Below are positions 36,501-48,345 of a DNA stretch of 64,000 nt, one piece after another. The notes beneath the pieces were generated by a model. That model searched no databases and was not told where the DNA came from. It saw only the letters and a list, made by a program, of their open reading frames with translations. Positions within the stretch are counted from its first letter, which is position 1; each line of letters begins with the position of its first letter. A program made the translations under genes and the position numbers. The stretch is taken from NCBI RefSeq assembly GCF_028502605.1, contig NC_079232.1, positions 3,100,001 through 3,164,000 of the forward strand, in the 5' to 3' direction. This stretch comes from Trichoderma breve (Eukaryota > Ascomycota > Sordariomycetes > Hypocreales > Hypocreaceae).

Positions 36501-37065
36501 TAAAGATGGTTCCCCGAGGTCAGAAAGGGGAGAGGGTCCAGGTTCGCCGCGAGGACCTAGCTTTCCGACTGGGTTCCCTCCCTCCACAGCTCATACACGA
36601 AAAAACTCTGTCTTCTCCATCGTGAGTCGCGATTCCGATGGCAGTGTTCCTGCCAGTCCTACACTCACAATGCCCACGTCGGCCCTTGCCAATAGATCGT
36701 CAATTGGGCCTGAATTCATAAATCGAGAGGCAGACATGGCTTCAGCTTGGGGAGCGATCTCAACATCGCCGATCCAAATGGGATCGAACATCTTTCAAGA
36801 CGGCATTTCTCCGCTCAGCGATCCCCCTCATCCTTCTGCCTTCACGGTATCCAATGCACACCCGCATGCTCTGTGTAGCAGTCAAGACGCGTCAAGTCCA
36901 GAGAGAGGACATCAGCGGCAGAAGGGATCAACAGATAGTATATCTTATATGATGGAAGAAGAGGAGAGCGGGGAGAAGCGGTGGGTTATGGAACGCCGGC
37001 GAACAGGAGAGTTTGGGCAAGTAGAAATCTTGGAACGGGAGGTCGTCGAGGGAGGTCGTATATAA
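33577..37065 (+). CDS. large intrinsically disordered protein, conserved in fungi, function unknown
   Basis: A single open frame of 1162 residues. The N-terminal 170 residues are Ser/Pro/Gln-rich. A basic conserved-looking island follows near 195-250 (KKGLPFLKNPMSTLLLRRR, then YDPRIKGTRVHDFSAPRRR). A second island at 400-440 (RNVSLSSIPRHMKSTSSRFS, then an EKLLEERHRQRELDKKA helix) precedes a strongly acidic stretch (about 445-515, Asp/Glu/Tyr). Further Asp-rich patches lie near 650 and 810-840. The C-terminal third is Ser-rich with many possible phosphosites. I recognise no catalytic domain and see no signal peptide or membrane segment. The features suggest a scaffold or regulatory protein. 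Similar proteins in related fungi are labelled hypothetical. The ATG at 33577 is the first in frame. Confidence 0.85.
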   Translation: MLSHLRFHRRGPSNPTSPAPDQSSPSSLNSHQQSPLNPDSASPLDAQLSSSASNSLPPTLPPINRVTSNEFNLEPLGEKRDVEKQPQIIEKQPQTVGRPPQVQRSGYSTGSGFIGGVALRNYQRNVEAQQGDNHAQASHPTPMANNADLSRPSPQASSSSKSSLPYSSSSNQRLSGSRLAGESLSSSSVLNIEPQKGKKGLPFLKNPMSTLLLRRRNNQNLANALPLPLDSRLDEPTYDPRIKGTRVHDFSAPRRRTNAPTNDTVAIRSASLANIALESGVGPHDGAETRGPVVLDGQLQRRMMSSASDPARPESGSTNSHTIAQSSSVSSVRTGSSTAEQAFPLDDHVVTGLTMKGNDPALQSTPSTISQATTQEMGDPVRNTGSIRTTRSRNVSLSSIPRHMKSTSSRFSFDMIGAAKQEKLLEERHRQRELDKKAAQGEEPRDSRFDDFDEDAFDYDAMMDDDGLEERIPGINADYDDEEEPYLDDQYYEQEAQYIEDDVDPDVDPDDDQENFAGFSFQRSNPTSSLATPQSGGMMPTPRDADGEVIGCAMTKDTPGLSNLSLSPEPGSVPDPEADAEVSGLGIHGVDNVSASFQALGLEAGSVPTPIGMPPPPGARRRMSYDELYFDSGMSGFGGVFAEDLAGSPVDDGVPFDESIFDNDDTDQYGRPLPGAFAQAKSAREKSNQESPKQETEKPEGEVAPQQLSEQLEDAQAAIHTSTSISTEHSGENAAAEVPSDLPPLPETTIVAPQPYSPNPIAAYQAALAAAAQRAAEAGQFERAAAQSPTDADNNGQVPTSFDDSDALRDYEYDDYGYSYDDMDDFEMDDDAIIAEANASALANDSDGWYGQEFGFYAAPVNNHGSGANAEGSGYVAGGFFGPKGASNLNRSVSGRVVSREPNLTPITERSEYSNRNSLMSLGMPPISGTPIVQSPGLAQLAMMADRGDDQMNLTALLRLRSKAWGGSQASLASSKDGSPRSERGEGPGSPRGPSFPTGFPPSTAHTRKNSVFSIVSRDSDGSVPASPTLTMPTSALANRSSIGPEFINREADMASAWGAISTSPIQMGSNIFQDGISPLSDPPHPSAFTVSNAHPHALCSSQDASSPERGHQRQKGSTDSISYMMEEEESGEKRWVMERRRTGEFGQVEILEREVVEGGRI

Positions 37066-40000
37066 GGATTCGGCGGCTAGACTTTGAGAACACGGTGTCA
37101 ACTCACATGGAGAACGAGAACGAAGCGAGAAGAATGCTATCGACAAGCTTAAAAAGGTTAAATTTGTACGATACGAGGGATTTATGACGCGATTCAGCAC
37201 GCGGCGTCTTCCGAGAGGAATCTCCTCTGAGTACTTTGGATGTATATAAAAGGATTTTTTGGGTCGGGTCTCGATTTTTGGATTTGTTGAGGAGAATGGT
37301 GTTTTGGGAGTGTCTTGCAGCGGCGGCTCTGTTTCGCTGCAGAAGGTCGAAGAACGTTTATAGACGTGTCTATTCCTTTTGAATTTGCTGCTGAGTAACT
37401 GTTTTGGGGCGCCTATATGAGGCGCGCCCTTATCATTAGGATACCCTCACTCCTATTGGCTATGGAGTGGCGAAGGTAGAATCTTGGGGATTTTGGAATA
37501 CTTTCTTTACTTCTTCTTTCTATTTTTATTCTTCTTCTTCTAATTGTTGGGGATGAGGGATGATGTTAGGGTAACTTTTTGGGTGTTGAATTTAGAGATT
37601 GGCTGCTTGGTACTCCAAGTTTCCTATTGGGAATTTTTTGTCTTGAATTTAAAGAGTGATGATACCAGATGCTAGATGGATATAGGTGACAGTAGCTAAC
37701 AGCAGCTGAAAGTGGTGTTTCATCCTCTTCCTACTGCGTCTCCTAAACACCAAATAATAGCTGGGGTGTTGTTGGATAGCTGTATTGGGATAGCGAATGG
37801 CCAATCTCTTCAGTTAATACACGGCGATGTGTTTAGTTTGAGTGGGATCACCAAGTATACCCATAGGCTGCCGTTGGAGAGCGGAAGCATTTTATGACAC
37901 AGTCAGAGGAGCCAACATCGGTAGCCCAAATCAGAGGAGCGGTGGATTCGATTCCAAATATACATATAGTACAAGATCTATAATCAACATAGGAGAAGAG
38001 AGGAAGAGAGAAAATAGAAAGATACGTAAAGTGTGTTGGGTGGGATTTCCTGAATGCAAAGTTTAGATAAGATGCCGAGTTTCACTAGAAAGTTCTCAGC
38101 AGTGTTGGTTGATGAGCGCTCCTGATGACGAGAGAAGATGTTACAAAACCTAATAATAAGGTACCTATGAAACAACCATTTGTAAAGTTACCGGCGGTGG
38201 ATCGCGATAGAAAGTTACCAACACGTTGCAAAGAGGCGTCACCAAGGTTTGCGACCCGGGCTTGTACAAGCATTATCAAGGTTCCGGTTCCCGGTCCGGG
38301 CCGGTTGAATGTCTCCAGAATAGCCCCAGAAAAAGTTATGCGGCAGTGGTAGTGGCGTATTTGCATGGGCCGATTCAGGAAGCAAAGAGATGCCTGCCCG
38401 CATACGGAGTATCTGTAGTTGCGAGCCTATTAGAGAGCGATCTTTACGAGATAAGGCAAAAGAAGCTTCCAGGCAAATGCAACGGCTGTGGTGGAATTAA
38501 GGCAACGGAGTAAAGATACAGGTCCCAAGTCCATAACGCCGTTTTACATGCATGTCGCCATAACAAGAGCTTGTTCGACGCAGAAATGGAGGCCGAAGGG
38601 TTCCAGGGGGCTGTGCCGTGCCATGCAGTTTAGATTGCGCCATATCTTGGAGCAAAGCCGGGGGCCGATCGGGTCTCGGTGATTCGTCCGCTGTTTTTCT
38701 GGACAAATAAGTAATACAACAACTTATAAAGCAACGGAAGACTACATTGGGCAATAACTGTTACTATCAATATCGGATGTGTCATGGAGGTAGGTATTAG
38801 TAAATGCGGCTGTTCAAGCAAAGACCGCCGGTGACGCCGTTCTTCTGATTGCTCAGCACTTCGGACGGCAGTGGCAGAAGTTGGACGCCGCCATGGAATC
38901 TGGGGAGAAGATGGCTTTGGATGAATTGCAACGAGTTAGACACAAAAGTGGGAATTCGTTCCGAACCGGCTCCGGCTACAGGTTGATGTGATGGCCTGTT
39001 TGGGTAGCCCGCAGCGAGAGAGCCGTTGATGCGACAGAGCAAAAGCACATGTAATTTCGTCTGCAGTGACATGTCCCTTGTCTGGTCTGGAAAAAGCCCA
39101 CCCACACACTTGACGCAGCACGCATTGTAAGCGCGAACCTGGCTCGGGAAGCAGCTCGGAGGCACATGAAAGAGAAAACGAACCGCGGGGTTTCACAGGC
39201 ATGGCCAGGGCTGACAGCATCGCGATGTGTGGAGGTGGAGAAGCGTGGTTGGGACCAGTGTGCATATGCATGCAGGATGACGGGGCTGGGATTGGTTCAA
39301 GTGATGTGTGATATCAATGAGATGATGCTTCTCTTCGTTTCGTTTCTTTTCTCTTCCTTCTGATACTGTGGCTTGTTTGGAGAGTAGAGCTTGTCCTTTT
39401 GATAACATCATATCTGCTGCCAGTAGTCCGTGAGCTCAAGATGTTGTTGCTGTAGAATAGAGAGAGAGAGGCTTGAGAGGCAAAGGTGGATGGAGCTTGC
39501 AACAGGTGATTTCGCGGCAGCTAGTCCGTAGTCAAGTCGACGATGCGTGAAGCCCGCCCCTGCTCCGATTCTCTCCGTAAGACCCTCCCGCATGCCCGTA
39601 TTTGAGCGTTGCGCGAGTGGGGCATCGAGGAGCATATTGATGTTGTGTTGTATCGGCTCGGCGGGCTTGCTGAGATGCTTCAAGCCACCTGCAATACAGC
39701 AGATGCCCCCCGGAATTGTCATGTGCAGGCATTGAATTCGCAATGTTTCGGCCACTGGCTCCCCCGCTGAGATCAGGAGATGCGTGGCACGATGGCTGCT
39801 CGCGATAAGACCGGAGGCTTTTGGTGTGGGTGATGTGAGACGCTTGGTGGACGCCTGGTGGACTCTCCGAGATCCCGAATTCGGACAAAGGCAGCGCCCC
39901 CGGTTCTCGGGCCAGCAACTTTGAACTCTCAGCGCTGTGCATTCGGTGCTTTTAGGTGCCTTTTAGGTGCTCCGGGTGCCCAAAGGGCGCGCTAGGCTGC

Positions 40001-40387
40001 CTAAACGTGGGCGGGACTTCCCAAACGAGCTGCGCGGCTGGGAAATGTCAAGTCATTACGCACCAATGGATTTTTAATTTTTTTTTGTGCTGGGCCTGGG
40101 TTGCTTTTATCGCACTCCGGACCTCCGGCGTGTTTTATTAATTCGCGAACCTCCACTCTTTCGCGCCTCGACTTGGACGTCGTTTCTCCTCCATCCGCTT
40201 GCTTTCTAATTGAACTCTTGAAGCTTCTTATATACACGTCTCTCCCCCCGCTGTTCCCCAGACTTGAACTTCAATCCAATTTCAAACCTCCGAGTCCCCT
40301 CCAACAGTCTAATATCAAGACAACCCCGCTATCAACTATCAACTCTCCCAACCTCTCTTCTACCAACAGCCCCCCTTCACATCAACC
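37066..40387. other. 3.3-kb intergenic region
   Basis: It begins with the 3' UTR region of the large protein (pyrimidine-rich at 37490-37545) and ends with the pyrimidine-rich promoter and 5' UTR of KGD4 (40180-40387). Nothing between shows coding character; a TACGGAGTA nonamer lies at 38403-38411. Confidence 0.5.
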
Positions 40388-40894
40388 ATGTTCGCCACGA
40401 GAGCTCTTCGACAGGCCGCTGTCCACGCGGAGCGGACTCCCCTGATTCGATTCCTTGGACCCCGAGCCACTCCTAGTAAGCACAATCGCCCTCATCATCC
40501 TACCTACTTCTCCCCATGATGAGGGACGTTATATACTAACGAGTCTTTTTTTCCCTCAGCTTCAATCGACCACACTCCTCAGCCTCACCCCGCATCTCCC
40601 TCAGGAAAGCTCCCCGAGGGTTTCACCGCATACTACGGCAACGGAGATGCCGCCGCCCGACACAACTCTTTCGGCGCCTACCGTGACCACGCCCAGCAGC
40701 ACGGCCCTCTTCAGAGGACCATCGGCAGCGTTGAGGCCGGCATTGGTGGCTCCTCTGGCTACCAGCTCGGCTCCATAAACCCTCCCAAGGGTGTTGCCTT
40801 TGATGTCTCTGAGCTCCCTACCCGCTTCCACCGCCAGCCCATCGACCTGAGCGAGATCGAAGCCATCGAGTCTGGCGGCGCAGCTTTTGCTTAA
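40388..40894 (+). CDS. KGD4: 2-oxoglutarate dehydrogenase subunit 4 (KGD4/MRPS36 family)
   Basis: Two exons, 40388-40475 and 40560-40894, giving 140 residues. The intron has a GTAAGC donor, a CTAAC branch site and a CTCAG acceptor. The N-terminus MFATRALRQAAVHAERT is a mitochondrial presequence. Family hallmarks follow in order: TPLIRFLGPR, DHTPQPHPASP, LPEGF, QQHGPL, and the C-terminal ELPTRFHRQPIDLSEIEAIE then SGGA. This is the Kgd4-YMR31 family (also called MRPS36). The protein sits in the mitochondrial matrix and recruits dihydrolipoamide dehydrogenase (E3) to the E1-E2 core of the 2-oxoglutarate dehydrogenase complex in the citric acid cycle. It was once described as a mitochondrial ribosomal protein. 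The pyrimidine-rich leader fits a well-expressed gene. Confidence 0.92.
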
Positions 40895-41986
40895 TGAATG
40901 ACGGTGGCAGATGGTGGACGAGAAAGAAGGAGTCCCATTTACTCAATGGGATTGAGAGGAGAAAATATTACCTTGTTTAACGGCGGTTTCTACAACAAAA
41001 ACGGCGTACCTCGGCACTGACATATGATCAGAAGCGAGGTGTTTTGTACGATGATATTGTATAATTGGGGAGTGCTGTTGAAAAGGGACAAGCAGAGGCC
41101 TGCTAATGGAGAAGTCGTCAAGACTGGACCGAGACGACAAAGGATGCAGGCTGCTTCACATACGGGGGGTTCAATCGGCCAGATATGGGTTACACTTGTG
41201 TGTAGCTGGCTGTTTCTTCACTTATTGATTCGAAGAGGCTTTACGACTTGACGATGAAGAATATACCTCGCCGAACGGACACGATGCTGGTCGTGCTGTG
41301 CCGCTTCGCGTCTTGCGGGTCTTCTGGGCAAGGTTTCGGCTATCTCTTATATCCCTCAACAACGCTGTTGTTGGTCGAGTTGCTGTACAGAGGTGGATTA
41401 GTGCCACAAGGCGCAAACTTTTATTTATACACAAAAACCCCCTTTGAGAAAATTTTAAAACTCGATACAAAAAAAAAATAACAAATATCCTTTCAATCAG
41501 TTACATGATCACAATATCCGAGTGCGCATGAAGAGTAGCTTGCTGAATAGCTGCCTCTCCGCAGTAGTGCGGGTAATGTGAAACATACCAGCGCTGCTTG
41601 GTGTCTAGCTTTATTTAGTATATTGATGAGAAGCTATGCTCAGCTAGCAGTATGGAGGTCTTTGTCTTTACTGCGAAGGGCGTGGAGTATATGCATGTGT
41701 ATATTATATCTCGGCTGAGCAAATATGGTAATACAAAATATCTTGGAAGTCAATTAAAGAGCGTGATTGGCCTGGGGGCTTGTATGGCATGTATACAGTG
41801 AGTTATTAATTAAAGCACTGTCCGTCTATTCATTTTAAGTGAGCTCATACAGTGCGTAGTTTCAACTCTTATTATCTATTATCGCTGCCCCACTGTCCAG
41901 GGTCGCGATAATGACATCCACGTCGTCTCTTTATCGCTGGCCATGACAGGAGCTTGCAGCTCCCCGTTTCGCCAACTTCGCATCCC
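40895..41986. other. intergenic between KGD4 and ARMH3 homologue
   Basis: 3' flank of KGD4, then AT-rich sequence (41440-41860). No coding potential that I can support. Confidence 0.5.
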
Positions 41987-44281
41987 ATGGAGGCGTCACC
42001 ACTGACACGCCAGCCTCAGCCAGAGGTCTTTGTTCCCAAGATCATCGAGCTCTACTCGGTCCTGTTCAAGGTTTGCCCACAACTGCCTACTCCCTTGGTT
42101 GCAAGAACAATCCAGCTAAATCGCCCACCAAGGTATTAGCATCCGGCTCTCGCTTCTTCTCTCTCATTGGCATGCGCCCGAGCTGATCGACGACGACGTA
42201 CTAGGAGGAGGACGATGGCGATAAATCGGAGGGCTTCTGGAGGGAGTTCTTCCTGTTGCGACCCGATCGACCGACGCTGAGGAAGATTCTCAACGACATC
42301 CACCCGGCCGATTTACTGCTCTTGGAGGGGCGGACGAGAGAGCTCTTTAGCCAGGCCATCGCGGCGGTTAAGAATGGCAAAGGCTCGGCCCCCTTATATG
42401 CTCTTGATGTGCGCAGTGCTAAGGAAATCCATTGAGTTGCCTGTTCTTGGCTTGGACGTTTTTTCATGGCTGACATCTTGACGCAGACCTTGAGCGTCTT
42501 TCTCGCCTGTGTATTGACCAAGAAGCACTCGCACCCGAGTTCCGACATCATCACCATACTGGCCGGTCTAGATCACGTTGATACTGTGTTTACAGATTTC
42601 GTGAGCACGCTTGATGGAATCATTCGCAATGGGACAAATTGTGTGTACACCTGTCAACATCTGCTGGATGCTGTACGAGTAAGCTGACGGATGGAATCAT
42701 GCTAGTGGAGCTGAGCCACAAGGCTATTGAGGTGCTACTAGCTGTCTCAGCGGGCGCATATCAGACGACGCTTCTTACGTACATGATACAGAGGGACCTC
42801 TTCCCTTCCATTATGAAGGTAATGCTGCAGCGACGATGGACCAACAGCAGGATGCTTATTAACCATTGATTCACGTGTTAGTTTATTCAAAGCTCGGAGC
42901 AGCCTGAGCAAGGCCTAGAACCGTTTACCCTGTTGGGAATACTCGCCAACTATAACAAGTTTGAGTTCCAAAACCCATATCAACTACGGTTGAACGATTT
43001 CGTCAATGAGGCCGTCATTCAGAAGGTTGTCCGCTGCATTGGAGATGCATGCCAGGTGTTGCGAAATGATTACATTGATATTCAGGAGGACCTTCCGGAA
43101 GGCTGGACGTTGAGTAGCACTCTAAACATGTTTGGACTTGGAGCCATCACGCCCGGCCCAAAGCCTGAGAAGAAGCCCGTGTACGATGCTGCAACGGCAA
43201 AGCAGCTGTTTACGAAGTTGTAAGTGATATTCAAACCCTATGAGATGCAGCGTCGAATGGATATAGACTAATAGACTGCAGGCCTGGCCAAAATGCGGCC
43301 GTTTTGCTGGCGACGTATGATTTCTCTCATGCGAACAAGTTGTTTTGCTTTCATCTCGTAACCTTGCCCGGTGAAAAGGGAAAGGAGCGTCCAATGGCCA
43401 ACTACCTGTCACTCACCTCCTATCTTCTGCAGCACTCTCACCTGTCGTCTCGAGCAACATATTATGCGCACCTCAACCTGATGGTGTTTCGTCTGCTGAT
43501 CGAGGACCCAGCCATCTGCAAGAAGATTTGTAGCGACGAGTCCAAGACGTCTGTGCGACTCTGTCGACAACGGCAGCCATTCCTGCCCCTGGTCAAGGGA
43601 GAGCGTGTTCTTGCAGCATGCGTTCTCGACACCATGCTGGACGGCATCAATCACAACCTAAAACGACGGTTGGACGTCAGCCTCTATGTTCTCTGCCTAG
43701 GCATCATGCTCCGAATCATCTCCTATCTTTCGCGGTCCCGAACAAGATTGAGTTATCACTGGTCGGAATTCTTCCGGTCTTTGCTGTCACTCATCCGATT
43801 CCTCAACACGTATGCTTCAGATCTAAAAGATTTACAGCACATTGACACAGTCCTCGACCACGTCGTGAATCTGGTGGCACTGTCGCTGTCTGCCGGCGAG
43901 GCCTTTTTGCCAACTCCAGCAGCATACGACGACCTCTTTTACAAAGTGTTTGAATCAGGCGAGGTGCTTGCGTCTTTTAAGGAGAGCTACCGGCTAGGAA
44001 ACCGCAACAGCAACTCCATTGACACACTGATCAACGTCAGCGCACACTACAAGCAGATGCTCACCGAGAGAGGCAACTCGGAGAAGAAGTTGCCGAGCAA
44101 CCTGACGACGCATCAAGTCGCTGAGGTGATTAAGCAGGGTTACGAGACGCTCAGCATTCAGGCGAAGGAGGGACTGGATGGATGGGAGAGATACCGGGAG
44201 GCGGACGAGAAGATTTTGCTCAAGAAGCTGGCGAGGACGGCGGTGGGCGATGTGATGGGCATGGTGGAGCGGCAAAACTAA
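41987..44281 (+). CDS. ARMH3 / C10orf76 homologue (DUF1741)
   Basis: Six exons: 41987-42070, 42205-42408, 42487-42640, 42706-42818, 42882-43219 and 43282-44281, giving 630 residues. All phases agree. The first donor (GTTTGC) and second (GTGCGC) are weak, so the first 30 residues are the least certain. Recognisable family text includes GFWREFFLLRPDRPTLRKIL, HPSSDIITILAGLDHVDTVF, ILANYNKFEFQNPYQLRL, and the C-terminal domain with FSHANKLFCFHLV and MANYLSLTSYLLQH. The protein is an armadillo-like helical repeat. In animals ARMH3 acts at the Golgi with PI4KB and the GBF1 Arf pathway; the fungal role is inferred from this. It has no convincing transmembrane segment despite older membrane-protein labels for the family. 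Confidence 0.88.
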
Positions 44282-46484
44282 CGTATTTAATATACTGGGA
44301 TCATCTTTTACTTTTTTTCGGCTTCTTATTCTTCTCCTTTTCTGCTATTGTTTTTGTATTTGTGTTACTTTTTTTTAATCAAGCCAGCGTCTTCGATTCG
44401 TCTTCGATTCGTTCTTGATTCGTCTTTGAGGGGACTGTTGGTAGGCCTATAGAGTGAGTGGTGAAAGGAAAGGAAAGGCTACTCAAGACACAGCAAGTAG
44501 CCTATATGAATTTCTCATCAAGGCCGTATAACAAGGCACGGGGCCAAAGTCAAGCCTCCTACGAGTATTAACAGCATATTCCATCCGTCAACTTAGCTCC
44601 TGTCATGCGTAATATCAAAAACAACAACAGGGCGCTTTATATATTACAGACCCTCATTCACCGGCGTATTGTGGATAAGACCTTGCAAAAGTACTCCGTT
44701 ACCATCAGTTTACAGATATCATGAGTCATCCTGCTTAGTCGAAAAGGTAAAAGTAAAAAAAAGGATTCTCTCTTCATCTCCATCAGCTGATACCCACATC
44801 TCGCCGCGTATACACGGCAGACGCAATGTAAGCTCAAGCGGCCCCCTTTCCCCGTAAACGTGATCATTCCATTACTCAACAGCGAATATACATAAAGACG
44901 CCGACCGCCAAACCCAAAAGAACATCACATGCACCCCTGGCAGGCAGAAGAATCCCACAGTGAATCATGAATCATCATCAGCCACCGATATCGCCTTCGG
45001 AGCAAACAACGTTATGACGGGCTTCTTCCTCCGTTTGTTAACTAGGAAATACGCAAAAGCTTCTGTAATCATAATATCTCCGTATTTTTTCTTGGGGGAG
45101 TAGACCCGCAAATTCATGTAAAGTTGTTTGTTTGGGCGCCCGCTAAGCCTCATACAGTTATTGCGCTGTAGCTCCCGATGCAGCTAGTTATCCCGGAAGA
45201 GCAACAGCGAACGTGGGTTATGTATTTTTCTTCGTCTTGGACTTCCTCTTCCGTTGGGGGATTCTCAAGAATACCCAGCTGTGATTACCATTTACGTTTC
45301 TATCATAAAACATATAAAAAGACGTTATCCCATAACATCTCATCCTTTCACAGAAAGACCTCGTATCTTTTTTTAATCTCTCTCAGCCGCCACGCCGCAT
45401 CTCTCGGCTCGATTTCCAGTCCTCTCCACATCCAAAAGATCCTAGTCCACAAGTCCGCCATAGGGCGCGCGAGCCGAAACTTGTCAAAAAACTTACTCAA
45501 TACTACATACATAATCACACATTTAACAAGCACAGCTCCCAGGGCGCACAAATGACAACCAAACGACATGTGAGGTCCAATATTTTTTTTCTACATGGCT
45601 CCACACCCCGTTCGATAGATATATATGGACAGTGCCCACACCGCCGCTGGTGTCGTCACTTTGAGACGAGCTGAGGGAATGGTCTTTTTGTGATTAGTCT
45701 GCTGTCTACTCTACTGCGGGTGCAGCTTTCTCTTCCTTCTTTCAAACCTCTTTCTTCTTCTTCTCTTCTCTTTCCTTCCTTTTTTTGTGTATTCCACTTT
45801 CATTTGATTCCACTTTTTATTCATTCTGCTATTTACTTTCACGGAATCGGTACGGGAGGGAAAGGGAAGCTCATGCCATGGACCGGATACTCTTACTGCA
45901 CGACGCCTTTTGCGGCAACTCGACGACAACATAGCCAACTTCCCCTCGACGTGGGCACCTCGATATCGATATGACAGTCCAACGATGTCGACGTCTTATA
46001 CAACGCCTTCAGCAATCATGACGCATGTTACGAACCACTGCCGAAACTTGCACCGTCCAAGCCACTGAGTAACCAACGTCCAACCAACAACTGCGTCTTC
46101 GCTCAATGCGGAAAATCACTCCGACTTATACTTTGGGCTTTACAACTCAACAAAGACGTCACATATTTCAAAGACAATGCATCATATGAACAGGTATTTA
46201 TTCGTTTAATTCCCATCCCCTTTGGAGCCTTACTTCCAGCCCCCATGGTATCTTGTAGTATAATAGAAAGACGAGCTAATTGTTTACAGGAAGATTCGTG
46301 CCACGACATCAAGGGTATGGTCGCATGCGCAGCGTTACATGATCGTCATCTGGGCTCACTCAGTCGCCCACTCCAGCTATGCATCCCGCAAGTTTCGTAC
46401 CGTCTAACGGAGAGGCAACTTGTATGCATTAAAAAAAAAAAGAAAAGAAAAGAAAAAGAGATCGCCCTCTAACCGCACTGTTCT
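44282..46484. other. 2.2-kb convergent intergenic region
   Basis: The ARMH3 homologue and the amino-acid permease converge here. T-rich and CT-rich tracts (44310-44380, 45730-45840) and a small TCTTCGATTCG direct repeat at 44390-44425 are seen. No gene is supported. Confidence 0.5.
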
Positions 46485-48345
46485 TTAAAAGAAGTGGTTG
46501 AGGAGACGTCTCCAGGCGGGCAAGGCAGCGAGTGCCTCGCGATCGGCGCGGATCTGATCCCAGTCGAACTCACGGAGGCCGGTGTCGACGTCAATGTTCT
46601 TGGTTCTCAGGAGAGGCTCACGCTTCCAGACCCAAGCGAAGATCCAGAAGCCCAGGACGACGGGAGCAGCGAGGAACTGCTTGAAGAAGCCCTCCGCAGT
46701 ACCCATACCCTTGACATCGGGGCCAGCAATGATGGCAGTGTAGAACTAAAGGCAGGCAGGTCAGCAAAATGTTTCCGGGGAGACAAGAGGTAAACAAGGG
46801 GTTCATTCTTACCTGGGCCATGAGGACAATGACGCAGAGGAAAAGGCCGAGCCAAGAGCCGTAGACACCACCGACAGCCTTGAAGGGAATCTCATCCAGG
46901 CTGTGTCCGTGGTACTTCCAGGCCTTGCGGAATCGGATGTGAGCAAGGCAGACGGAGCCCCAAGTGAAGAGAGCGGCCAGACCAGAGATGGCAAGGAGCC
47001 AGTCAAAGACAACGGGGCCGGTAGCGTCCAAGCTGACGTAGGCGATGAAGCCGAACAGGATGAGGGCAATGACGGAAGGCAGGGGACGGCCAGACTTGTC
47101 AATGTAGGTGAAGAGCTTGGGAGCATAGCCCTGCTGAGCGAGAGCAGTCAAGGTTCGAGATCCACCGTACACACCAGAGACACCAATGGACAGGACGGAC
47201 ACGAGAATGACGAGGTTCATGAAGTGGTCGAAGCCCTTGAGGCCAGCATACTTGCCGACAAGCACAAAGGGAGAGGCCTTGGAATCGGAGTAGGCGGCAG
47301 AAGAGAGCAGAGCGGGATCATCGCTGTCGATCAGGACTCCGACGAAGAAGAGACCGAGGATGTAGAAGACAGTGATACGCCAGAAGACCTGCTTGATAGC
47401 ACCGGGCATGTTCTTGGTGGGGTTGTCAGACTCAGCAGCGGCGAGACCAACCAACTCAGTACCGGAGAAGGAGAAGGCAGCAGTGACGAAGACGGAGCAG
47501 AAGCCCTTGAAGCCGTTCTTGAACGCACCGGGGTTGTACCAGTAACGAGCACCCCAGTATTCGTCGTAGCGACCGCTGCTGGGGCCGCCACCGCAGACGA
47601 GGACAAGAGCAATGATCATGAAGATGACGGTTGCCGCGAGCTTGAAGCAAGATGCCCAAAACTCCTCTTCGGCGTAACCCAGAGCACCAAACAGGTTGAT
47701 GATGATGATGGCGACGAGGAAGATGGTGATCCACACAGCAGTCGAGATGTTGGCATTCCAATACGAAATCGTAATACCACAGACGGTCAACTCAAGCGGA
47801 AGAACGGCAGCCCACTGAAGAACATAGTTCCAGCCCATGGCGAAACCCCAGGCAGGATCGATGAAACGAGCAGAGTATGTGTAGAAAGAACCAGAGACGG
47901 GATACATGATGGCGAGTTCACCGAGAGCATACACGACGTTGAACATCATGATACCGATGATGAGGAAATCAATGAAGAGAGAACCAGGGCCCTACAATTT
48001 TCAATCGCGTTAGCAAAACCGAACACGCTCGAGTCGACACGAAACGGAGCGGTAAAAACTTACACCTCTGCTGAGAGCACCACCCGAACCGACGAAGAAA
48101 CCAGCACCAATGGAACCACCAATGGCAATCATGTGCAGATGGCGAGCCTTCATGGGACGCTCAAGTTCCACCATGCCTTTGCCATAGTGCTTCTTCCTGA
48201 AGGAGTCGGCATTGAGACCGTTGCGGGTGAACCAGTTGGGGTCGCGCTCGAGGCCCTCCTTGGGGATGACCACGGTGCTGGCCTGGTAGTCGACGACATT
48301 GTCGCCCTTCTCCGTGGGAGTGACGACGCCGGATTCCTTGGACAT
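46485..48345 (-). CDS. amino-acid permease (YAT/GAP family, INDA1-like)
   Basis: Three exons: 48064-48345, 46813-47991 and 46485-46745, giving 573 residues, a normal length for fungal amino-acid/proton symporters. Donors are GTAAGT and GTAAGA; phases are 0 at both junctions. The hydrophilic N-terminus ends at [20 protein letters not shown], the start of TM1 and the conserved permease motif. [14 protein letters not shown], the second motif, follows in TM3. About 12 hydrophobic segments are visible. The C-terminal tail is charged and hydrophilic ([19 protein letters not shown]), as needed for ubiquitin-linked sorting in this family. It should import amino acids at the plasma membrane. It most resembles INDA1-type general permeases; substrate range is not readable. 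Codon bias is strong, leaving a 517-codon antisense shadow frame. Confidence 0.95.
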
